From Arthrobacter sp. Soil736 (GTDB lineage Bacteria > Actinomycetota > Actinomycetes > Actinomycetales > Micrococcaceae): 64,000 bases of DNA. The notes under the pieces are model-generated. The model was not told the origin of the DNA. It was given only the letters and a program-made list of their open reading frames with translations, and ran no database searches. Position 1 is the stretch's first letter. Every line of letters starts with the position of its first letter. Both the position numbers and the translations under genes were made by a program. Shown here piece by piece: positions 25,103 through 33,423 of the stretch. The stretch covers positions 116,583 to 180,582 of the forward strand of contig NZ_LMSB01000001.1 of assembly GCF_001428005.1 (NCBI RefSeq), given 5' to 3'.

Positions 25103-26146
25103 ATGCTTACCGTTAACGCTTACGCCGCACCTTCCGCCACAGGCGACCTCGTCCCCACCACCATCGAGCGCCGCGACGTCGGCCCTCAGGACGTGCTGAT
25201 CGAAATCAAGTACGCCGGAATCTGCCACTCGGACATCCACACCGTCCGCGGCGACTGGGGTCCCCAGCAGTACCCGCTGGCCCCCGGACATGAAATCGCC
25301 GGTATCGTCACCGAAGTCGGCGCCGAAGTCACCAGGCACAAAGTTGGGGACCGCGTCGGCGTCGGCTGCATGGTCAACTCCTGCCGCGAATGCGCCAACT
25401 GCCGGAAGGGCGAGGAGCAGTACTGCCTCGCGGGAATGACCGGCACCTACGGCGCCGTCGACCGCGACGGGACCATCACCCAGGGCGGCTACACCACCCA
25501 CGTAGTGGTGACCGAGGACTTCGTCGTACGGATCCCGGACAGCCTGGACCTCGACGTCGCCGCGCCGCTGCTCTGCGCGGGCATCACCACCTACTCGCCG
25601 CTGCGCCACTGGGGCGCCGCTCCCGGAAAGAAGGTGGCGGTCGTCGGCCTCGGCGGGCTCGGACACATGGCCGTCAAGCAGGCCCACGCCATGGGCGCCG
25701 ACGTCACGGTCCTGTCCCAGTCACTGAAGAAGATGGAAGACGGCCTGCGCCTCGGCGCGGACGCCTACTACGCCACGAGCGACCCCGCCACGTTCGAGGC
25801 CCTCGCCGGAACCTTCGACCTGATCATCAACACCGTCAGCGCCCCGATCGACATCAGCTCCTACCTGCAGCTGCTAGCCCTCGACGGCGCCCTGGTGAAC
25901 GTGGGCGCCCCCGCCGAACCGCTCCCGGTAAGCGCGTTCGCACTCATCATGGGGCGCCGGTCCTTCGCCGGTTCGGCGATCGGCGGCATCCGCGAAACCC
26001 AGGAAATGCTCGATTTCTGCGCCGAGCACCGGCTGGGCGCCGAGATCGAGGTCATCCCGGCTGACAAGATCAACGAAGCCTACGAACGCGTCCTCGCCTC
26101 GGACGTGCGCTACCGCTTCGTCATCGACACCGCAACCATGAGCTAA
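25103..26146 (+). CDS. Zinc-dependent NAD(P) alcohol dehydrogenase (cinnamyl-type)
   Basis: 347 residues. Catalytic zinc ligands are seen in GICHSDIH (C41) and PGHE (H63). The structural-zinc cysteines lie in [17 protein letters not shown], and the cofactor loop is [13 protein letters not shown]. The family (YahK/cinnamyl alcohol dehydrogenase-like) reduces many aldehydes, usually with NADPH. ATG 25103 has ACAGGAG at the correct distance. It is divergent from the damaged XRE regulator, so its expression may now be unregulated. Confidence 0.92.
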   Translation: MLTVNAYAAPSATGDLVPTTIERRDVGPQDVLIEIKYAGICHSDIHTVRGDWGPQQYPLAPGHEIAGIVTEVGAEVTRHKVGDRVGVGCMVNSCRECANCRKGEEQYCLAGMTGTYGAVDRDGTITQGGYTTHVVVTEDFVVRIPDSLDLDVAAPLLCAGITTYSPLRHWGAAPGKKVAVVGLGGLGHMAVKQAHAMGADVTVLSQSLKKMEDGLRLGADAYYATSDPATFEALAGTFDLIINTVSAPIDISSYLQLLALDGALVNVGAPAEPLPVSAFALIMGRRSFAGSAIGGIRETQEMLDFCAEHRLGAEIEVIPADKINEAYERVLASDVRYRFVIDTATMS

Positions 26147-26226
26147 ACGACCTGCCCGGCAGTCGTCGTCGAAGCGGCCGGTCAGCACCAGCTGGCGGGC
26201 CGCGTCCGGCGTTCCCCGGCTAACGG

Positions 26227-26430
26227 TCATATGTTGCCTTCGCGGGCCATCTGCAGGGCCAGGGCGTTACGGGGCGAGAAAACGCGAAGACTCGGGATGA
26301 GCAGATACCGGCATAGTCTGCCATCGACAGCTGGCGGTCCGGTTTCGGCGGTGCCTGCCGGGCGGCGCGAGGCATAAATCCGCCCACTCAGGCCCTCGAA
26401 GTGAACCTCGGAAATGTCAGGATCAGCCAT
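26227..26430 (-). CDS. Possible small hypothetical protein
   Basis: A 67-residue frame from ATG 26430 (MADPDISEVHFEGLSGRIYA to ALALQMAREGNI). GGGGA lies about 14 bases upstream, too far for a good ribosome site. The residue composition is protein-like rather than Arg/Pro-rich shadow, but no family is recognised. It may be a remnant. Confidence 0.25.
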   Translation of the reverse strand: MADPDISEVHFEGLSGRIYASRRPAGTAETGPPAVDGRLCRYLLIPSLRVFSPRNALALQMAREGNI

Positions 26431-26480
26431 CTGTCGAGGATAGTCCCCTGCCGGGGTCCGGCGGGTAGGCGGAGCCCGTA

Positions 26481-26538
26481 AACGCACGACGCCGGAACTC
26501 AAGAAGCTTCTTCTTATTGAGTTCCGGCGTCGTGCGTT
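26481..26538 (-). terminator. Perfect 22-bp palindrome after mtlD
   Basis: The arm at 26481-26502 (starting AACGCACGACGCCGGAACTC) is an exact reverse complement of 26517-26538. The loop contains the palindrome AAGAAGCTTCTT. It begins 15 bases beyond the mtlD stop and would end the mannitol operon transcript. Confidence 0.85.
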
Positions 26539-26552
26539 GCGTTGCGGAAGGG

Positions 26553-27716
26553 TCAGGCCGGAGCGGTGACGCCCTCTGCCTTGCGTTCCTCGACCAGGCC
26601 GCAGACGGCCGCGAACAGCGGGTGGTCCGCCGTCAGTCCCGTGATCCGCTCTGTTGCTTCGACGGGCTCGGAAGCGGACAGGATCTGCCCGAGCTCCACG
26701 GCCTCGGCGTCGGCGGGATCGTTGAAGCGCAGGGCTGCGGCGATCGCCCCGAGAAGGGCCTCCGGCACGATCCCCCGCTCCGCCAGCTCAGCCGCCGGCC
26801 CGATGAACCGTTCATGCCGGCTGAGCTTGCGCAGCGGCGCCCGCCCCACGCGGTTCACGGTGTCCGGCAGGTGCGGGTTGGAGAAGCGGCCCAGGATCTT
26901 CTGGACGTAGGCTTCCTGTTCGTCGTGGTTGAAGCCGTGCTTGGACACGAGAAGCTGCTTGGTTTCGTCGAGCACGGCACGCACGTCCGCCGCCACATCC
27001 TGGTCCGCCATGGCCTCGGAGATTTTTTCGACTCCGGCCTCGTACCCGAAGTACGCGGCGGACGCGTGGCCTGTGTTGACCGTGAACAGCTTCCGCTCGA
27101 TGTACGGCCCCAATTGGTCCACGAACGTGGCACCGGGAATGACGGGCGCGGCCCCGCCAAAAGGCGTGCGGTCGATGACCCACTCGTAGAACGTCTCCAC
27201 CGTGACGTCCAGCCCCTGGCCGGGTTCCTGGTTGGGCACGATCCGGTCCACGGCCGTGTTGGCAAACACCGCCGCCTCATCCAGGCGCCCGGCGGCGTCA
27301 TCCCAGGACTGCACGATGGCATCGCGCAGGATGTCCGTGGCGTTGATGGCGTTCTCGCAGGCCATCACCTGCAGCGGCGCCTTTCCTGCGGCCCGGGCGG
27401 CAATTCCCTTCGCAATCGCGGGAGCCACGAACTTGAGGATGTGCGGCCCCACCGCGGTGGTGACAATATCCGCCGTCGCGATTTCCTCGATCAGCTGCGC
27501 CTCATGGGTGCCGGAGTTGACCGCCCGGAAGTTGTTCACGGTGCGCACGGCGGGGTTCTCCCCCACCTCGTGGACGGCATAACTGTCCGCGGCTGCGAGC
27601 TGGGAGATCAGGGCGTCCGCAACATCCGCGAACACCACCTCATACCCGGCCTCGTGCAGCAGCAGCCCGACGAATCCGCGGCCGATGTTTCCGGCTCCAA
27701 AATGTACAGCCTTCAC
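26553..27716 (-). CDS. mtlD: Mannitol-1-phosphate 5-dehydrogenase
   Basis: 387 residues. The Rossmann start MKAVHFGAGNIGRGFVGLLL, ACENAINATD, DRIVPNQ and the long-chain dehydrogenase region KLFTVNTGHASAAYFGYEAG with FSNPHLPDTVNRVGRAPLRKL are diagnostic. It oxidises mannitol-1-phosphate to fructose-6-phosphate with NAD in the cytosol. The GTG start shares one base with the mtlA stop (TAGTG), so translation is coupled. It is the last gene of the mannitol unit and is followed by a perfect palindrome. Confidence 0.95.
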   Translation of the reverse strand: MKAVHFGAGNIGRGFVGLLLHEAGYEVVFADVADALISQLAAADSYAVHEVGENPAVRTVNNFRAVNSGTHEAQLIEEIATADIVTTAVGPHILKFVAPAIAKGIAARAAGKAPLQVMACENAINATDILRDAIVQSWDDAAGRLDEAAVFANTAVDRIVPNQEPGQGLDVTVETFYEWVIDRTPFGGAAPVIPGATFVDQLGPYIERKLFTVNTGHASAAYFGYEAGVEKISEAMADQDVAADVRAVLDETKQLLVSKHGFNHDEQEAYVQKILGRFSNPHLPDTVNRVGRAPLRKLSRHERFIGPAAELAERGIVPEALLGAIAAALRFNDPADAEAVELGQILSASEPVEATERITGLTADHPLFAAVCGLVEERKAEGVTAPA

Positions 27717-29695
27717 TATGCGTTGACCTTTCCGAACAGCTCCAGCACTTCCTCGACGGAGGTTGCGGCCTCAAGCTGCGCCACCTGCGCCTTGTTCGTG
27801 AAGACCTTCGCGATCGAGGAAAGGATGTGGAGGTGTTCGTTGTTGATGCCGGCCACGCCCACCACGAACTTGACCTCCTTGCCGTTCCAGTCGATGCCGT
27901 TCGGGTAGCGGATCACGGACACGGCGGACTTCATGATGTGGTCCTTGGCGGCGTTGGTGCCGTGCGGGATAGCCAGGAAGCTGCCCATGTAGGTGGACAC
28001 GGATTCCTCGCGCTCGTGCATTGCGAGGATGTAGTCGTTATCCACGGCTCCGCGGGCCAGCAGCAACTGGCCGGCCTCATCGATCGCGGCGTCCCGGGTT
28101 GTGGCGGAGCCGTTGAGGACCACGCTGTCAGCCACTAGGATGTCCGACGGCGGGGCGGCGGCTTCCGCGGGCGCCGCGGCGGTTGCGGGAGCAACGGCGT
28201 CGGCCGTTCCTTCGGTGTTGGTGCTCTTGACCAGTTCCACGATCTCGTCATAGCGCGGGCTGTTCATGAAGTTGTCCACGGAGTAGTGGACGGCGCTGGA
28301 CGTGACGGGCTTGGCGCGTTCGGTGAGGTCCTGGTGCGTGATCACGACGTCGTAGGTGTCCGTGAGGTTCGCGATGGACGCGTTGGTGACCTTGACGTCC
28401 GGGAAACCCGCCGCCTTGATCTTGTTCCGCAGCACGGAGGCGCCCATCGCGCTGGAGCCCATGCCGGCGTCGCACGCGAACACGATGTTCTCGATGGGAC
28501 GCGTCAGGACGGCGGTGCCACCGGCGCCCGCACCCGTGAGAGCCGAGGAAACGGAGCTCTTCTTGCCCTTCATTTCTTCCATGCGGCTGGTGGCGGCGGT
28601 GAGGTCGTCCTCGTCACTGTGGCGGGTGGTCCGCAGGATCAGTGAGGCAACGAGGAAGGAGACCGTCGTGGCGAGCAGCACGGAGAGGATCACTCCGACG
28701 TAGCTGTCGCGGGAGGTCTGGGCGATCACCGCGAAGATGGATCCCGGAGCCGCCGGAGCCACGAGGCCGGAATTGGTGACGGCGAGTGTGGCGATGCCCG
28801 TCATGCCGCCGGCGATCGCTGCAAGGATCAGCAGCGGGCGCATCAGGACATACGGGAAGTAGATCTCGTGGATACCGCCGAGGAATTGGATGATCGCGGC
28901 GCCGGGAGCCGAGGCCTTTGCCGCGCCACGGCCGAAGAACATGTAGGCGAGCAGAATACCGAAGCCCGGGCCGGGATTGGCCTCAAGCAGGAACAGGATG
29001 GACTTGCCCTGCGCAAGCGACTGCTGGATGCCCAGCGGCGTGAGCACGCCGTGGTTGATGGCGTTGTTGAGGAAGAGGACCTTGGCAGGCTCGATGAGGA
29101 TGGAGGTCAGCGGCAGCAGGCCGTTGTTCACCAGGAACTGGACAAAGTTGCCGGCAGCAGTGCTGAAGGCCTGGACCAGCGGGGAGATGCCATAGAAGCC
29201 AAGCAATGCAAGGAGGGCGCCCCAGATGCCGGCGGAGAAGTTGTTCACCAGCATCTCGAAGCCTGGGCGGATCTTGCCGTGCCAGATTGCGTCGAGCTTC
29301 TTCATGGTCCAGCCGCCGAGGGGACCCATGATCATGGCGCCAATGAACATCGGGATGCCGGCGCCGACGATGACGCCCATGGTGCCGATGGCGCCAACGA
29401 CGCCGCCGCGGACGTCATAGACCATCCTGCCGCCGGTGTAGGCAATCAGTAGAGGCAAAAGATATTTGATCATGGGGCCGACGAGGCCCACATACGGCGC
29501 ACCTGCGGCGTCCGTCCCGAAGCCGCCGAGTGCAGGGACGGGGATCCATCCCTTCTCGATGAAGAGAGCCGTGATGAGACCCCAGGCGATGAACGCCCCG
29601 ATGTTGGGCATGATCATGCCGGACAGGAACGTCCCGAACTTCTGGACGTGAACCCGCACGCTAGTACGGGGTTTTGCAACTGTCTCTGTTGCCAT
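27716..29695 (-). CDS. mtlA: PTS mannitol-specific EIICBA
   Basis: 659 residues from ATG 29695, with TTAGGAAA upstream. Domains in order: EIIC membrane channel (about 15-345, FGTFLSGMIMPNIGAFIAWG, LGGIHEIYFPYVLMRP), EIIB (about 400-490, FACDAGMGSSAMG with phosphocysteine C408) and EIIA (about 515-659, FLAIPHGT with phosphohistidine H578). The full three-domain chain imports and phosphorylates mannitol. The EIIB-EIIA linker is Ala-rich. It is probably transcribed with the upstream tetR gene, 57 bases away, and with mtlD. Confidence 0.95.
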   Translation of the reverse strand: MATETVAKPRTSVRVHVQKFGTFLSGMIMPNIGAFIAWGLITALFIEKGWIPVPALGGFGTDAAGAPYVGLVGPMIKYLLPLLIAYTGGRMVYDVRGGVVGAIGTMGVIVGAGIPMFIGAMIMGPLGGWTMKKLDAIWHGKIRPGFEMLVNNFSAGIWGALLALLGFYGISPLVQAFSTAAGNFVQFLVNNGLLPLTSILIEPAKVLFLNNAINHGVLTPLGIQQSLAQGKSILFLLEANPGPGFGILLAYMFFGRGAAKASAPGAAIIQFLGGIHEIYFPYVLMRPLLILAAIAGGMTGIATLAVTNSGLVAPAAPGSIFAVIAQTSRDSYVGVILSVLLATTVSFLVASLILRTTRHSDEDDLTAATSRMEEMKGKKSSVSSALTGAGAGGTAVLTRPIENIVFACDAGMGSSAMGASVLRNKIKAAGFPDVKVTNASIANLTDTYDVVITHQDLTERAKPVTSSAVHYSVDNFMNSPRYDEIVELVKSTNTEGTADAVAPATAAAPAEAAAPPSDILVADSVVLNGSATTRDAAIDEAGQLLLARGAVDNDYILAMHEREESVSTYMGSFLAIPHGTNAAKDHIMKSAVSVIRYPNGIDWNGKEVKFVVGVAGINNEHLHILSSIAKVFTNKAQVAQLEAATSVEEVLELFGKVNA

Positions 29696-29734
29696 GTGAT
29701 TTCCTAACCGTGATTCCTGCTGCACCGCAGGATG

Positions 29735-29750
29735 GTCCGATATTTTGGAC
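29735..29750. promoter_or_regulatory. Inverted repeat between tetR and mtlA
   Basis: GTCC and GGAC flank GATATTTT, 40 bases upstream of mtlA. The short arms make this a weak candidate, possibly an internal promoter or operator. Confidence 0.25.
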
Positions 29751-29752
29751 GA

Positions 29753-30484
29753 CTAGTTGGTGGAACTGTTGGAGATCCTGTGGAGCCATTCGAGAAAGAG
29801 CTTGAGTTCCGAGCTGGACAGTTGGTCCGAGTGGGATGCCTGCAGCGCGGCGTTCAGCGCGATGGCAGCCACGACCACGGATGATTTCCCGGAATCCTCT
29901 TCCGGTCCGGCATCCCTGCCCTGATCACTGGACACCGCGAAGATCATGGCGTCCCGCGTCATGGTTGACAGTTCGAGGTTCCGCTCCCCCGCCGGTTCCG
30001 CGATCAGCATGAGCGTGACACCGACGTTGGCCGCCAGGATGCTTCGTGCAGCCTCCCTCGGCTGGACGTTCAGCTGCCCGGCCGCGGCGGCCTTGTTCAG
30101 CATCTCCTCCATGAGGGCCTCGGCATCGGCAACGATGGACGGGCGGCTCTCGGGGCGGATGTTACCGAACATGACCAGATAAAGTTCCGGCTGGTTGAGC
30201 CCGAACTGCACGTGGTTGTCCCACATCCGCCGGATGTCTTCCAGCGGCTGCCCGGACGGGGCGAAGTCGCGTTCGCCCGCCACGTATTCTTCGAATCCCG
30301 CGGCCACAACCGCGTCAAACAGGCCCTCCTTGTCACCGAAGTGGTGATAGAGGGTGGGCGCCGTGACGCCTGCCAACTGCGTGATCTGACGGGTTGATAC
30401 AGGTGCTCCTGCGGAGTTGGCCAGCAACTCGGCTGCCGCACGCAGCAGCCTCACTTTGGGCGGAAGCTGGCCATCGAAACTCAT
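29753..30484 (-). CDS. TetR/AcrR family regulator of the mannitol region (putative)
   Basis: 243 residues. The helix-turn-helix is PPKVRLLRAAAELLANSAGAPVSTRQITQLAGVTAPTLYHHFGDKEGLFDAVV. The ligand half includes NHVQFGLNQPELYLVMFG, a layout seen in TetR proteins with a WHG-type domain. It is the first gene of the tetR-mtlA-mtlD direction and divergent from ptsI, with a palindrome between. Control of mannitol use is inferred from position. A TetR protein here is less usual than MtlR. Confidence 0.82.
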   Translation of the reverse strand: MSFDGQLPPKVRLLRAAAELLANSAGAPVSTRQITQLAGVTAPTLYHHFGDKEGLFDAVVAAGFEEYVAGERDFAPSGQPLEDIRRMWDNHVQFGLNQPELYLVMFGNIRPESRPSIVADAEALMEEMLNKAAAAGQLNVQPREAARSILAANVGVTLMLIAEPAGERNLELSTMTRDAMIFAVSSDQGRDAGPEEDSGKSSVVVAAIALNAALQASHSDQLSSSELKLFLEWLHRISNSSTN

Positions 30485-30502
30485 AACCGCTACCCTATCA
30501 CC

Positions 30503-30517
30503 TATAGCAACGCTATA
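30503..30517. promoter_or_regulatory. Operator palindrome between tetR and ptsI
   Basis: TATAGC-AAC-GCTATA is a perfect inverted repeat 19 bases upstream of the tetR start and 130 bases upstream of ptsI. It is rich in TATA-like steps and probably overlaps the tetR promoter. Confidence 0.6.
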
Positions 30518-30646
30518 TGAACTGCATCACATACAATTTTTTCAGGCACCGCACAGCAACATCGGACGTAGCCGTTCGGACCGCCCGGACCACTGTCCGG
30601 GCAGAGACCGGCGGGCCTGGCTACCGGCAGAGAATGAGGACCTTCA

Positions 30647-32332
30647 GTGCAGAACTTCACAGGAGTTGGCGTCAGCCCCGGCCGCATCATCGGCACCGTC
30701 CGGCAGATGCCCAAGCCCATCAGCGAACCTCCCGCCGGCGAGCAGCTGGCGGCCGGCACCTCCCCCGAGGACGCGACCGCGGCGCTGAAGGCGGCGGCGA
30801 GCGCCGTCCACGATGACCTCAAGGCGCGTGCCAGCCACGCCACCGGCGACGGCAAGGCCGTCCTGGAAGCCACGGCCCTGATGGCCAAGGACACAATGCT
30901 GATCAAGGGCGCGGCCAAGCTCATCGCCCGCGGCATGTCCGGCCAGCGCGCCATCTGGGAGTCCGGTTCCTCGGTATCGGAAATGCTGCACAACCTGGGC
31001 GGTTACATGGCGGAGCGCGCCACCGACATCCTGGACGTCCGCGCCCGCATTGTGGCCGAACTCCGCGGCGTGCCCGCCCCCGGCATTCCCACCTCCGAGA
31101 ACCCCTTCATCCTCGTGGCCGAAGACCTTGCACCCGCCGACACCGCGACCCTGGACCCGAACAAGGTCCTCGCGCTGGTGACGGCCGGCGGCGGACCGCA
31201 GTCGCACACCGCCATCATTGCCCGCTCGCTCGGCCTGCCGGCCGTGGTGGCCGCCGTGGGTGTCGACGATCTGCCGGACGGCATCGAGGTCTACGTTGAC
31301 GGCGCCGCTGGCACCATTACCGCCGAACCGGACGAGTCGCTGCATGCCGCTGCGGAGGCCTGGGCGGCCACGGCCTCCCTCCTGGCCGAGTTCAGCGGCA
31401 CGGGCACGACGGCGGACGGCCACCTGGTCCCGCTCCTTGCCAATGTGGGCGGCGCCAAGGATGCCGAAGCCGCAGCCAAGCTCGGAGCGCAGGGCGTGGG
31501 GCTCTTCCGCACCGAGTTCTGCTTCCTGGAGCGCGACACCGAACCCAGCGTCGACGAGCAGGCCGCTGCCTACAAGGGCGTGTTCGATGCCTTCCCCGGC
31601 AAGAAGGTGGTGCTCCGGACCCTGGACGCCGGCGCCGACAAGCCGCTTCCCTTCCTCACCGACTCCACCGAGCCCAACCCGGCCCTGGGCGTCCGCGGCT
31701 ACCGCACGGACTTCACCACCCCAGGCGTCCTGGAGCGCCAGCTGGAGGCAATCGCCCGCGCCGAGAAGGAATCCGAAGCGGACGTGTGGGTGATGGCGCC
31801 CATGATTTCGACGGCGGAGGAGGCCGCGCGGTTCGCCACCATGTGTGCCGAGGCAGGAATCAAGACGCCGGGCGTCATGGTGGAGGTCCCGTCCGCGGCG
31901 CTGACGGCCGACACCATCCTTCGTGAGGTCGCCTTCGCAAGCCTGGGCACCAATGACCTCACCCAGTACGCCATGGCCGCCGACCGCCAGCTCGGCCCGC
32001 TGGCGGGCCTGAACACGCCGTGGCAGCCCGCCGTGCTGCGCCTCGTCGGCCTGACAGTGGAAGGCTCGGCGACCGAAGGGCACAACAAGCCCGTGGGCGT
32101 CTGCGGTGAGGCGGCAGCGGACCCGGCCCTCGCCGTCGTGCTGACCGGGCTCGGCGTCACCACCCTGTCCATGACCGCCCGTTCGCTGGCCGCCGTGGCC
32201 GCAGTGCTCAAGACCGTCACGCTGGCCGAGGCGCAGGAGCTCGCCAAGCTGGCCCTCTCCGCACCGAGCGCCACCGAGGCCCGCGCCTGGGTCCGGGAAA
32301 AGCTGCCTGTCCTGGAGGAGCTGGGGCTGTAG
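30647..32332 (+). CDS. ptsI: Phosphoenolpyruvate-protein phosphotransferase (enzyme I)
   Basis: 561 residues. The phosphohistidine is H187 in GGGPQSHTAIIARSLGLPAVV. The PEP-binding barrel follows with GLFRTEFCFLERDTEPSVDEQ, TLDAGADKPLPFL, VMAPMISTAEEA, SLGTNDLTQYAMAADR and VGVCGEAAADP. It takes phosphate from PEP to HPr for all PTS sugars. GTG 30647 has GAGGA upstream. No HPr gene is adjacent, although MtlA needs it. It is slightly shorter than the E. coli protein (575). A terminator follows. Confidence 0.95.
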   Translation: MQNFTGVGVSPGRIIGTVRQMPKPISEPPAGEQLAAGTSPEDATAALKAAASAVHDDLKARASHATGDGKAVLEATALMAKDTMLIKGAAKLIARGMSGQRAIWESGSSVSEMLHNLGGYMAERATDILDVRARIVAELRGVPAPGIPTSENPFILVAEDLAPADTATLDPNKVLALVTAGGGPQSHTAIIARSLGLPAVVAAVGVDDLPDGIEVYVDGAAGTITAEPDESLHAAAEAWAATASLLAEFSGTGTTADGHLVPLLANVGGAKDAEAAAKLGAQGVGLFRTEFCFLERDTEPSVDEQAAAYKGVFDAFPGKKVVLRTLDAGADKPLPFLTDSTEPNPALGVRGYRTDFTTPGVLERQLEAIARAEKESEADVWVMAPMISTAEEAARFATMCAEAGIKTPGVMVEVPSAALTADTILREVAFASLGTNDLTQYAMAADRQLGPLAGLNTPWQPAVLRLVGLTVEGSATEGHNKPVGVCGEAAADPALAVVLTGLGVTTLSMTARSLAAVAAVLKTVTLAEAQELAKLALSAPSATEARAWVREKLPVLEELGL

Positions 32333-32355
32333 CGCTTCTGAGGAGAAGTCCGAGC

Positions 32356-32391
32356 GGGAGCGGGCGCTGCGTTGCAGGGTGCCCGCTTCCC
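32356..32391 (+). terminator. Hairpin after ptsI
   Basis: GGGAGCGGGC pairs with GCCCGCTTCCC, 24 bases past the stop. The T-tract is weak. Confidence 0.5.
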
Positions 32392-32454
32392 GGCGGTTAA
32401 GGGGCAGTCAGCCCGGGTCCCGGACTGTCAGAGCGCAGCCGCTAGGCTTCTGCC

Positions 32455-32874
32455 ATGGCACTGATAGCTCCCAGGGTGACCCCCGCCCTTCCCGCCGACG
32501 ACGCACTGGACCTCCGGCGCGCGCTGGACGGCGGCAACGACATCACTGTGTTCGTGGACGGCACCGTCCACCGGCTGCCGCCCCAGGCGAGGGACGCCGT
32601 CGTCGACCTCCTGGCAAGGTTCAGCCGCGGCGAAGCCGTGACGGTGAGCAGCGTGGAGGAAATGCTCACCACGTCCCAGGCGGCGGAACTCGCCGGAATC
32701 TCCCATACCTACCTGCGGAACATGACGGACCGGGGCGAGATCCCGGTGGAATACCGCGGCACGCACCGCCGGATCCGGCTGGCCGCCATCATGGCGTGGC
32801 TGGAGGGGCAGAAGAAGAAGCAGGCCGCCGCGGAACCGGCCGGTGACGCCGCCGGCGAGGACCGCGGCCGGTAG
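32455..32874 (+). CDS. Excisionase/antitoxin-like helix-turn-helix protein
   Basis: 139 residues. Residues 60-118 form a MerR/excisionase-type winged helix (VEEMLTTSQAAELAGISHTYLRNMTDRGEIPVEYRGTHRRIRLAAIMAWLEGQ). The N-terminal part (DITVFVDGTVHRLPPQARDAVVDLLARF) is typical of antitoxins that pair with PIN toxins. No PIN gene follows, so it is an orphan here. Start ATG 32455. The C terminus is low-complexity Ala/Gly. It is likely a DNA-binding regulator. Its target is unknown. Confidence 0.75.
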   Translation: MALIAPRVTPALPADDALDLRRALDGGNDITVFVDGTVHRLPPQARDAVVDLLARFSRGEAVTVSSVEEMLTTSQAAELAGISHTYLRNMTDRGEIPVEYRGTHRRIRLAAIMAWLEGQKKKQAAAEPAGDAAGEDRGR

Positions 32875-33013
32875 GTCCGCCGGCGGCACGGCCCGTCCAT
32901 ACCTGCAGGCAAAAATGACAGGCCACCGGCACTGGATGACGGCGTGATAAGGATCAAGCAACGATCTCGCCCAGGCAGGGATTCCGGCCTGCGTGCGGGG
33001 TTACTCTTTATTC

Positions 33014-33286
33014 GTGGTGAGATTCAGGGGATTGCACATCGTGGCGGGCATCGTCGCCATGGGTGTGGCTGCCGTCCTCGGAAGCATCATGGGCCTGAAC
33101 AACACCGCCGTCTTCACCTCCAGCTGCGCGGCCTATGTGGCCGTTTCCATGTGGGCGGAAAGCCGGCTCTCCCGGCGCCGCGGCACTGCGCCCGGCCCGA
33201 TCCAAATGCCGCCGCAGATGACGGACCCCATGACGCTGGACGGCACCCCGGACCAGGCTCCCCGGCGGGAGGGGAACGCCGCCTGA
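33014..33286 (+). CDS. Small hypothetical membrane protein
   Basis: 90 residues from GTG 33014 (VVRFRGLHIVAGIVAMGVAA). Two hydrophobic segments (HIVAGIVAMGVAAVLGSIMG and AVFTSSCAAYVAVSMW) suggest a hairpin in the membrane. The tail is Pro/Asp-rich (PGPIQMPPQMTDPMTLDG). The ribosome site is poor (GGGG further upstream), and GTG 32993 is an alternative. No family is recognised. Confidence 0.45.
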   Translation: MVRFRGLHIVAGIVAMGVAAVLGSIMGLNNTAVFTSSCAAYVAVSMWAESRLSRRRGTAPGPIQMPPQMTDPMTLDGTPDQAPRREGNAA

Positions 33287-33375
33287 CCCGCCCGCGCGGC
33301 ATGCCGCCGGCCCGGCCGGCGCTGACCAGGCGGGAGCACCGCGGATTGACAGGACCCGGCGGTCGCCTGAAGTAT

Positions 33376-33389
33376 TGTTAGCGGTAACA
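33376..33389. promoter_or_regulatory. LacI-type operator upstream of the alditol oxidase
   Basis: TGTTA-GCGG-TAACA has the shape of actinobacterial LacI-family sugar operators (consensus like TGTTAGCGCTAACA) and lies 35 bases upstream of the ATG. No LacI gene is in the window. Confidence 0.6.
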
Positions 33390-33423
33390 TTTTGCCGGAG
33401 CGCCTCCGGCCCGAAGGGGGATT

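Larger units (their letters stand above)
26147..26552. other. 406-bp gap between the alcohol dehydrogenase and mtlD
   Basis: It contains the weak minus-strand frame at 26227-26430 and the long terminator palindrome at 26481-26538. Nothing else is recognised. Confidence 0.5.
32875..33423. other. 549-bp stretch with one doubtful small gene
   Basis: This stretch contains only the doubtful membrane ORF at 33014-33286 and a LacI-type operator at 33376-33389. The rest shows no motif I recognise. Confidence 0.4.
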
